This document shows, in pieces, positions 1-4,899 of a DNA stretch of 5,739 nt (position 1 is its first letter; every line of letters begins with the position of its first letter). Below the pieces are notes generated by a model that saw nothing but the letters and a program-made list of their open reading frames with translations, was not told where the DNA came from and made no database searches. Origin of the DNA: Candidatus Zixiibacteriota bacterium (GTDB lineage: Bacteria; Zixibacteria; MSB-5A5; GN15; FEB-12); assembly GCA_030642845.1 (NCBI GenBank), contig DAOWMZ010000147.1:1-5739 (forward strand), written 5' to 3'. Position numbers and translations under genes: made by a program.

Positions 1-572
1 CCCATTTTATCAAAAGCTGCGACTACAATTTTAACTTCATCCTCAGATTTTAATTCAGAGATCTTCAATTCACAAGTAGCTTCGCAATCCCCCAGATTAA
101 ATGAAGCATCATCACACCCAATAGCTTTTAGTAGTTTTGTAATTTTTTCACTGTCCATTGCCAGATCTTTATTTACTCCGGCTATAGCTACTTCGTAACC
201 CATAGATCTTTCAATTTTAAATGGAATCATTGTTATAAGTAACAGCAAAGCCAGCCCAACACACAAAGAGACACTTAATTTTGGTCTCAGAGTAAACTGT
301 TTTGATATGGTTTTCATAATATTAAACCCTTTTTCTTCTTGTTGTAAAATTTGATCTGCTTCTGCTTCAACCCTGTTTTTTTGTATAGACCAGGGAATTA
401 TTTCCAGATCATCGGACACACCGGCTTCCGTGAATGATTTCCGCAGATCAAGTTCTGCCTTAACCAGCATGGCACATTTCTGGCATGTACTTATATGGTT
501 TTGCAGATCTTTATCAAGGGCAAGATCAGAGTTTATATTGTTTATTCTGCGTCTGATTTCGCTGCAACGCAT
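1..572 (-). CDS. Membrane-anchored zinc-finger anti-sigma factor (partial, C-terminus beyond window)
   Basis: The frame reads open for 190 codons from ATG 572 to the window edge, so the C-terminus is missing. Residues C3, H26, C30 and C33 form an N-terminal HxxxCxxC signature typical of zinc-binding anti-sigma (ZAS) domains, which hold ECF sigma factors inactive at the membrane. Residues 41-95 are a polar linker. Residues about 99-118 (LSVSLCVGLALLLLITMIPF) form one transmembrane helix, placing residues 119 onward outside the cytoplasm. That domain contains C153, C163 and C167 and reads as beta-alpha-beta-beta-alpha. The gene follows the ECF sigma gene with a 31-base overlap, the usual order for a sigma/anti-sigma operon, so its partner is probably that sigma factor. 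The start is fixed by a GAGAGG ribosome site 7 bases upstream. The anti-sigma role is inferred from motif, topology and position; the signal sensed is unknown. Confidence 0.8.
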   Translation of the reverse strand, partial: MRCSEIRRRINNINSDLALDKDLQNHISTCQKCAMLVKAELDLRKSFTEAGVSDDLEIIPWSIQKNRVEAEADQILQQEEKGFNIMKTISKQFTLRPKLSVSLCVGLALLLLITMIPFKIERSMGYEVAIAGVNKDLAMDSEKITKLLKAIGCDDASFNLGDCEATCELKISELKSEDEVKIVVAAFDKM

Positions 573-1120
573 ATATTATCCTCTCTTATAATCGTTTTCA
601 CGACCTTTGTTTTTTTTATATCAGAGGAATATTCAGCCAGTACTTTCCTCATCTTTTTTCTGGCTCTAAAAAGCCTTACTTTTAAACCTCCCACTGATTT
701 TCCGACTAATTCGGCAACCTCAGTAATTGGCCAGCCTTCGAGTTCAACCAGAGTTATCAATGCCTGGTCATTTGGCGAAAGAACTTTAAAAGCTCTTTCC
801 AGATGTCGTCGGACAGAATACCCATTTTCCGGATTCTCCTGACTCACATTTTCTTCGATCTCATTTGTTAACGGTTTAAACCGTCTCCACCAAGGCTGTC
901 TGATAATGTTTTTAAAATTGTTTATCACAATTCTATATAACCAGGCTCGGAAGGAGTTTATATCACGAAGGCTGCCAAATTTTGTTAGAGCATGTACCAG
1001 CACATCATGATACAGATCGTCACCATCCTCACGGTCGCCCATCAGTTTACGGCAATAGGACCGAACTTTTAAATGCTCAGGCTCTGCCAGTTTCCAGAAA
1101 AGGTTCCTACTTCTGTCCAT
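542..1120 (-). CDS. ECF-type RNA polymerase sigma factor
   Basis: This 192-residue protein has the two-domain layout of group 4 (ECF) sigma factors, which direct RNA polymerase to a small set of promoters in response to a signal. Region 2 covers about residues 12-75, with the acidic helix DGDDLYHDV (32-40) and the FRAWLYRIVINNFKN segment (57-71) that contacts core polymerase and the -10 element. Region 4 covers about 107-161, with LSPNDQALITLVELEGW and a helix-turn-helix at about 130-155 (ITEVAELVGKSVGGLKVRLFRARKKM) for -35 recognition. The linker (75-106) is short and there is no region 1 or 3. The last 31 residues form a charged tail beyond region 4. An in-frame TAG directly precedes the ATG, so no longer start exists; AGGAG lies 3 bases upstream. 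The anti-sigma gene overlaps its end, so the product is probably sequestered at the membrane. The ECF subgroup cannot be assigned by eye. Confidence 0.93.
   Translation of the reverse strand: MDRSRNLFWKLAEPEHLKVRSYCRKLMGDREDGDDLYHDVLVHALTKFGSLRDINSFRAWLYRIVINNFKNIIRQPWWRRFKPLTNEIEENVSQENPENGYSVRRHLERAFKVLSPNDQALITLVELEGWPITEVAELVGKSVGGLKVRLFRARKKMRKVLAEYSSDIKKTKVVKTIIREDNICVAAKSDAE
580..586 (-). promoter_or_regulatory. Ribosome binding site of the anti-sigma gene, inside the sigma gene
   Basis: The minus strand reads AGAGAGG seven bases before ATG 572, within the last codons of the sigma gene. This supports the start that overlaps the sigma gene by 31 bases and suggests translational coupling between the pair. 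Confidence 0.7.
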
Positions 1121-1123
1121 CTA

Positions 1124-1128
1124 CTCCT
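1124..1128 (-). promoter_or_regulatory. Ribosome binding site of the sigma gene
   Basis: The minus strand reads TTAGGAGTAG immediately before ATG 1120. The AGGAG core is only 3 bases from the start, closer than usual, but the in-frame TAG next to the ATG excludes an upstream start and no better downstream start is seen. Confidence 0.6.
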
Positions 1129-1468
1129 AAGACACCATATTTAGTTATAAAGTTACACATTATTTCAATTGCTTCGGAATGTTTATAAACATAGACAACA
1201 CAATTACTTATACAGATATTGCTGTTAATAGTTGCTTTCTGAGCTCTAATCAAAATTATTTACTATTTTCTATAGTTTATTTAAGAAATCAAGCAAACAA
1301 ACTTGCATAATAATCCGTCATTGGATAAGACAAATTGAATTTGAGTGAATTATACTTATAAGCAAATTATGAAGGGTAATTAGCAAACTTCACTACATTA
1401 TGTAATTTATAGCAGTGTAATAAGTTACTTTAAAAAATACATAACCCTTAAATGGGACACAATTTCAT

Positions 1469-1497
1469 TTGACATAAGGCGCAACGTGCGTTAATTT
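1469..1497 (+). promoter_or_regulatory. Putative promoter of the Ycf48-like lipoprotein gene
   Basis: A perfect TTGACA (1469-1474) is followed after 17 bases by TAATTT (1492-1497), a weak -10 match (3 of 6). The preceding T gives TTTG, and TAATTTAG is one base from the Bacteroidetes-type TAnnTTTG element, so either reading predicts transcription starting near 1504. That gives a leader of about 40 bases to the TTG start and would leave the ATG at 1522 with almost no room for a ribosome site. The spacer contains the inverted repeat CGCA-ACG-TGCG (1480-1490). Confidence 0.45.
1480..1490. repeat. Short inverted repeat inside the promoter spacer
   Basis: CGCA (1480-1483) and TGCG (1487-1490) are exact inverted copies around ACG, flanked more loosely by TAA and TTA. 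It is GC-rich in an AT-rich region and lies between the proposed -35 and -10, a position where a regulator could act. With four-base arms, chance cannot be excluded. Confidence 0.3.
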
Positions 1498-1526
1498 AGC
1501 CCAATTGTAATTGATAAACCCATGTT

Positions 1527-1533
1527 GGGAGGT
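1527..1533 (+). promoter_or_regulatory. Strong Shine-Dalgarno that selects the TTG start at 1543
   Basis: GGGAGGT sits 9 bases before TTG 1543. It lies downstream of the in-frame ATG at 1522, whose own upstream bases (ATTGATAAACCC) show no ribosome site. The TTG is therefore the better start, and it leaves a standard lipoprotein signal peptide. Confidence 0.65.
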
Positions 1534-1542
1534 AAGCTTACG

Positions 1543-3657
1543 TTGAATTCAAAAGGTTTAACAAGATTTTCTGTTTTAGCAGCCATAACTACTATTTGTT
1601 TTTCATTCCTGTTATTTGCAGCAGGATGTGATGACGATAACGATGGCCCTACCGGTGGCGGTGGAACAGCAAGTTCATGGTCAATAGTCACTCCGGAATT
1701 AGAAGGCAACCATTTCAAAAGTGCGTTCTTTTTGAATGAGGATGAAGGCTGGGCAGTTAGTGCCGGCGGTTTCCTGCATTATACCGGCAATGGTGGTAAC
1801 ACTTGGACCAGGTTACCCAGTTTTACTAATGAAGATATCTGGGATATTGAATTTTTTGATTCCGATTCCGGATGGATGGTGGGAAATTCCGGCAAGGTTC
1901 TTCGAACCGATGACGGTGGTAATACTTGGAGAGATGATCTCTATGATGTAACCAATAATGATATTTACGGATTAAAATTTATTAATGCACGCAAAGAAAT
2001 TGCTTCCGGAAGTAAATCAACCGTTATTTTCTCACTTGATGGTGGAAGAAAATGGGATACAATAAAAGTATCAGGTGTTGCTGATCTTTATGATATTGAT
2101 TATTCCGAAGGAACAACAATTGCAGTTGGTGAAAACGGGACCATAGCCAAAGGTGTAAACTATGACAATATCATAGAACGTCTGTCTACCGACTCCATCA
2201 GTGCTGATACTACTCTCGGCTTTGATACTCTTTTTGATACAACTATTGTCGTAGATACTATACCTGATCCGCCAGATACTACATATTTTGTTGATACTAC
2301 AGTTGACACTTCTATTGTAGATATAGAATATGAACTTGATACGCTTTTATATACCGTAGATACTGTATGGACTCTGTTTGATACAGTTACCAGTGGAACT
2401 ACTGAACACCTGAATTCGATAGCACTTGACAATATCAATAATGGTTGGGCTGTTGGAGATAACGGAACAATCCTGACAACTAACGATGGTGGTGACAGCT
2501 GGACCCCGCAAACCAGCAATGTTGGATTTGACCTTCTTCGGGTAAAATTCGATAACTCAACTTCCGGCTGGGTAGTCGGACGAAACGGAACAATCCTTTC
2601 TACTACAGATGGCGGTAACACCTGGATTGAAATTACAAGTGGTGTAAATTTTGATCTGTTCGATGTAGTTCATGTAAGCTCAAATAATTATTTAGCCTTC
2701 GGAACTCTTGGACTACTGAAATCGACTGATGGTGGAACTTCATGGGATCAAGCCCCCACAAATATTGTTGATGTCCCGTCATTTATGGATATGACTTTCG
2801 TTAATGACAATCTGGGGTTTGCTGTCGGAAATGCCGGAGCAATTATTAGAACCAAGGATGGTGGTGACACCTGGGAATATCGACGCCGTAATCAGGAAAA
2901 TAAAGTTACGGAATGGCTTACCAATGTCCAGTTTATAGACGAGAACATTGGATGGTGTGTAGGTGCAACTGGTATAACTCCATACGATGGAATTATTCTT
3001 AAAACCATTGACGGTGGTGACACTTGGGAATCCAGAATTTTTAATGCTAATACTCCTCCCATTGCCAGTGGAATCGAAGATTTCATCTTTATTGATACAT
3101 CGACCGGATGGATTATCGCTGGGAGTGAAATTTTCAAAAGTGTTGATGGCGGTTTTGTATGGGAAAGTCAATTTCCGATGATAACAAGTGAACTCAACAG
3201 TGTTACATTTGTTGATTCTGTCAATGGCTGGGTAATTGGTATGGCCGGTACGATTTTAAGAACTATCGACGGTGGTGAAAACTGGGAAGACCTGACTGAC
3301 ACTACAACTAATGATGCGCATCTCTATGATGTTCAGTTTGTAACTGATTCTATTGGATGGGTAGTAGGTGCCGAAGGAGCTATCTGGAAAACTACTGATG
3401 CCGGAGATAACTGGACAAATCAGGCATCCGGCACAACCATTGGATTTGAAAAAGTATATTTCATAAATACTACTACCGGGTGGGTTGTTGGTTATCAGGG
3501 AACTATACTGTACACCACGAATGGTGGTACAACCTGGACAACTCAACCGGCACCTAACAATTTCAATCTTACCAGTGTGACTTCAAAGAGTGCAACCGAT
3601 GTTTGGATTTCAGGTGAAGACGGCCTTATACTTCACACTCTTACCGGTGGAAATTAA
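1543..3657 (+). CDS. Lipoprotein with 14 Ycf48-like/BNR repeats (double beta-propeller)
   Basis: From the TTG start the protein has 704 residues (711 from ATG 1522). The signal peptide has K4 and R8, a hydrophobic core at 9-28 and a lipobox FAAGC with lipidated C29, so it is membrane-anchored outside the cytoplasm. DDDND and a Gly-rich linker follow. The rest is 14 copies of a roughly 40-residue unit with the pattern GWxVGxxGTILxTxDGGxxW, as in Ycf48/HCF136-like and Asp-box (BNR) proteins; strong copies start near residues 69, 110, 301, 342, 425, 562, 605 and 646. Fourteen units suggest two seven-bladed propellers. The last unit stops at GGN without its Trp strand, while the N-terminus supplies W46, suggesting closure between the two ends. 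Unit 4 carries an Asp-Thr-rich insertion (206-274). Known Ycf48 assists photosystem II assembly, but no photosynthesis gene is here, so a binding or scaffold role outside the cytoplasm is more likely. I see no sialidase FRIP motif and assign no enzyme activity. Confidence 0.88.
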   Translation: MNSKGLTRFSVLAAITTICFSFLLFAAGCDDDNDGPTGGGGTASSWSIVTPELEGNHFKSAFFLNEDEGWAVSAGGFLHYTGNGGNTWTRLPSFTNEDIWDIEFFDSDSGWMVGNSGKVLRTDDGGNTWRDDLYDVTNNDIYGLKFINARKEIASGSKSTVIFSLDGGRKWDTIKVSGVADLYDIDYSEGTTIAVGENGTIAKGVNYDNIIERLSTDSISADTTLGFDTLFDTTIVVDTIPDPPDTTYFVDTTVDTSIVDIEYELDTLLYTVDTVWTLFDTVTSGTTEHLNSIALDNINNGWAVGDNGTILTTNDGGDSWTPQTSNVGFDLLRVKFDNSTSGWVVGRNGTILSTTDGGNTWIEITSGVNFDLFDVVHVSSNNYLAFGTLGLLKSTDGGTSWDQAPTNIVDVPSFMDMTFVNDNLGFAVGNAGAIIRTKDGGDTWEYRRRNQENKVTEWLTNVQFIDENIGWCVGATGITPYDGIILKTIDGGDTWESRIFNANTPPIASGIEDFIFIDTSTGWIIAGSEIFKSVDGGFVWESQFPMITSELNSVTFVDSVNGWVIGMAGTILRTIDGGENWEDLTDTTTNDAHLYDVQFVTDSIGWVVGAEGAIWKTTDAGDNWTNQASGTTIGFEKVYFINTTTGWVVGYQGTILYTTNGGTTWTTQPAPNNFNLTSVTSKSATDVWISGEDGLILHTLTGGN
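1747..3654 (+). repeat. Fourteen protein-coding Ycf48/BNR propeller repeats
   Basis: Units centred on GWxVG...DGGxxW begin (numbering from the TTG start) at residues 69, 110, 152, 192, 301, 342, 383, 425, 470, 522, 562, 605, 646 and 687. Units 3, 4, 7, 10 and 14 are degenerate: unit 4 lacks DGGxxW at its expected place and unit 14 lacks the final Trp. Unit 9 carries a short insertion (ITPYDG) between the GWCVG and ILKT strands. Copies are diverged at the DNA level, so this is an old duplication series. Confidence 0.85.
2206..2343 (+). repeat. Tandem 69-base duplication encoding an Asp-Thr-rich insert
   Basis: Bases 2206-2274 and 2275-2343 align as two copies of a 23-codon unit. Both begin GATACTAC and share in-phase GATAC and ATTGT blocks; the proteins begin DTTLGFDTLFDTTIVVDT and DTTYFVDTTVDTSIVD. 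GATAC occurs nine times in the same codon phase between 2206 and 2384 (at 2206, 2224, 2236, 2254, 2275, 2293, 2338, 2359 and 2380), mostly 12-21 bases apart. A partial third unit (DTLLYTVDTVWTLFDT) follows from 2338. Confidence 0.7.
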
Positions 3658-3677
3658 TTAGATAATATCTTATAAAT

Positions 3678-3708
3678 AAAAAAGCAGGCTTATTAGCCTG
3701 CTTTTTTT
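3678..3708. terminator. Bidirectional rho-independent terminator
   Basis: AGCAGGCT (3683-3690), loop TATT and AGCCTGCT (3695-3702) form a perfect 8-base-pair stem, extended by A-tract to T-tract pairing. Seven Ts (3702-3708) follow on the plus strand and six As (3678-3683) precede it, so it can end both the lipoprotein gene finishing at 3657 and the convergent gene finishing at 3728. Confidence 0.93.
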
Positions 3709-3727
3709 ATGCTCTAATTTAAATCTA

Positions 3728-4807
3728 TCAATCTACCCAGTCACAAATAAAGACATTAGTTTCCCCTTTGGTATTGTTATCACGATTGGAACAAAAAACT
3801 AATTTTTTGCCATCATGTGAGAACATAGGGAAACCATCGAAAGTAGAATTATAAGTAATCCGTTCAATACATTTTGTCTCGATATCAATCATATATAAAT
3901 CAAAATTACGTCCTTTGGGATCATCCATATTTGAACAGAATATTATCCGCTTTCCATCCGGATGAAAGTACGGTCCAAAATTGGCGGCATCATTGTGAGT
4001 TAACTGAATCGGTTTGCGATCCTCCAGATTCATTATATAAATCTCAAGATGGCTGGGTCTGATCAAACCCTCTTTTAACAGATTCTGATAATCAGTCAGA
4101 GCTTCCCCTTCCGGACGTGATGCTCTCCATACGATCCACTTACCATCAAGTGAAAAGAATGCTCCTCCATCATAGCCGGGATAATCTGTTAACTGCTCAA
4201 TATTGCTGCCATCAGGATTCATAATAAATAATTCAAGATCACCGGTTCTTACCGATGTAAACAGAATTTTATCACCCTGTGGTGAAAAAACCGCTTCAGC
4301 ATCATACCCGGGTTCTTCGGTTAAAGGGATAATATTTGATCCATCCGGGTCAGCCTTATAAATATCGTATGATTTATATAACGCCCAGACATACCCCTGT
4401 GACATATCCGGTTTTGGAGGGCATGAAGTACCCCCTTTAAATGTTGAAGCATATATAACAGATTTGTTATCCGGGGCTATAAATGAACAAGTGGTAGCCC
4501 CTTCACCTGAGGAAATCAAACGAAGGTTGGAGCCATCAATATTCATGCGAAAAATCGCATCGCATTCCAGACTATCCCGGGTTGACTGGAATATCAGTTC
4601 TGTACCATCATGAGAAAAGTAGGCTTCTGCATTCTGCCCGCCAAAAGTCAGTTGTTTGATATTCTTAAAATACTTCTCCCCTTCAAAAATGGTACCATCC
4701 TCTGTTTGAGAGGTCTTTTGTGTTTGATCAATTTTTGAGGTCTCATCCTTATTGGAACAACTCGCTAACAGAAATAGTAAAAGCGCAAATAAACATTTTG
4801 TATACAT
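3728..4807 (-). CDS. TolB-like PD40 beta-propeller lipoprotein
   Basis: The chosen ATG at 4807 gives 359 residues and has GGAGGA just upstream. The in-frame ATG at 4840 would add 11 residues, has no clear ribosome site and would put polar residues before the signal peptide. Signal peptide MYTKCLFALLLFLLASC ends in a lipobox LASC with lipidated C17, followed by SNKDE and a polar Gln/Thr-rich linker. Six PD40 (WD40-like, TolB-type) repeats, each with a core like FSPDGxxIxFxS, start near residues 60, 107, 170, 215, 278 and 327, matching a six-bladed TolB-like propeller; the QLTFGG segment near 52 probably completes the last blade. DGSNxxxLT hairpins join the blades. Two insertions stand out: CPPKPDMSQGYVWALY (about 129-144) and a helical stretch with YQNLLKEGLIRP (about 240-251). 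Seven cysteines lie in the mature exported part. TolB itself works with Pal, but no tol or pal gene is present and the lipid anchor differs from TolB, so the role is unknown. Confidence 0.9.
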   Translation of the reverse strand: MYTKCLFALLLFLLASCSNKDETSKIDQTQKTSQTEDGTIFEGEKYFKNIKQLTFGGQNAEAYFSHDGTELIFQSTRDSLECDAIFRMNIDGSNLRLISSGEGATTCSFIAPDNKSVIYASTFKGGTSCPPKPDMSQGYVWALYKSYDIYKADPDGSNIIPLTEEPGYDAEAVFSPQGDKILFTSVRTGDLELFIMNPDGSNIEQLTDYPGYDGGAFFSLDGKWIVWRASRPEGEALTDYQNLLKEGLIRPSHLEIYIMNLEDRKPIQLTHNDAANFGPYFHPDGKRIIFCSNMDDPKGRNFDLYMIDIETKCIERITYNSTFDGFPMFSHDGKKLVFCSNRDNNTKGETNVFICDWVD

Positions 4808-4810
4808 AAA

Positions 4811-4816
4811 TCCTCC
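4811..4816 (-). promoter_or_regulatory. Ribosome binding site selecting ATG 4807
   Basis: The minus strand reads GGAGGA followed by TTT and the ATG at 4807. It lies inside the alternative reading from ATG 4840 and decides the start in favour of the shorter form with an ordinary lipoprotein signal peptide. Confidence 0.7.
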
Positions 4817-4887
4817 ACAATTAATTTTCAAGTAGCTCATTTCTTTTAATTTTATTTAATTATAATAATAAAACTACTAAAATAACC

Positions 4888-4893
4888 GAAAGG
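4888..4893 (+). promoter_or_regulatory. Ribosome binding site of the exported protein gene
   Basis: GAAAGG ends 6 bases before ATG 4900, a normal spacing, and supports that start, which gives a typical signal peptide. Confidence 0.55.
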
Positions 4894-4899
4894 TACACA

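Larger units (their letters stand above)
1121..1521. other. AT-rich divergent intergenic region, about 400 bases
   Basis: This spacer separates the sigma gene (leftward) from the propeller lipoprotein (rightward). It is strongly AT-rich and holds no convincing open frame, tRNA or structured RNA. It must contain the promoters of both transcription units. A rightward promoter can be proposed at its right end, but no leftward promoter stands out: the best candidate is a weak TTGCTT / TATAGA pair with 16-base spacing near 1270-1297. Short AGCAAA repeats at 1292, 1361 and 1382 and small palindromes such as ACATTATGT (1395-1403) are within what such base composition gives by chance. Confidence 0.6.
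4808..4899. promoter_or_regulatory. Divergent promoter region with overlapping TATAAT boxes
   Basis: This 92-base AT-rich gap separates the PD40 lipoprotein (leftward) from the exported protein (rightward), so both promoters should lie here. A perfect TATAAT occurs on the plus strand (4861-4866) and another on the minus strand (4864-4859), sharing bases. Neither has a convincing TTGACA at 16-18 bases, and AT-rich DNA yields TATAAT readily, so the individual boxes are tentative. Confidence 0.4.

Noticed and set aside
1121..1165. An ECF-type promoter (TGTAAC ... GTC) just upstream of the sigma gene
   Set aside because: The -10-like GTC lies next to the AGGAG ribosome site, leaving no room for a transcription start and leader.
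982..1188. A 68-codon plus-strand frame across the sigma gene start
   Set aside because: It lies antisense to region 2 of a confident sigma factor and shows no recognisable protein features.
1292..1388. AGCAAA direct repeats at 1292, 1361 and 1382 as regulator sites
   Set aside because: The shared core is six bases with irregular spacing in very AT-rich DNA, so chance is an adequate explanation.
2206..2384. Regularly spaced GATAC repeats as a CRISPR array or operator cluster
   Set aside because: The repeats are 5 bases long, unevenly spaced and all in the same codon phase inside a confident gene, so they are Asp-Thr codons, not a CRISPR or binding-site array.
2160..2621. A 153-codon open frame on the minus strand opposite the propeller gene
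   Set aside because: It is antisense to the Asp-Thr-rich and repeat-coding region and its Ser/Val-rich translation mirrors those codons. It has no family features, while the plus strand encodes clear repeats.
1543..3657. Sialidase or GH74-type glycoside hydrolase activity for the Asp-box propeller
   Set aside because: Asp-box repeats alone do not show catalysis. I see no FRIP motif or arginine triad for sialidase and cannot place GH74 catalytic aspartates, so only a structural call is made.
4805..4840. Longer PD40 protein starting at ATG 4840
   Set aside because: No clear ribosome site precedes it, and the eleven extra residues would stand before a complete lipoprotein signal peptide that has its own GGAGGA site.
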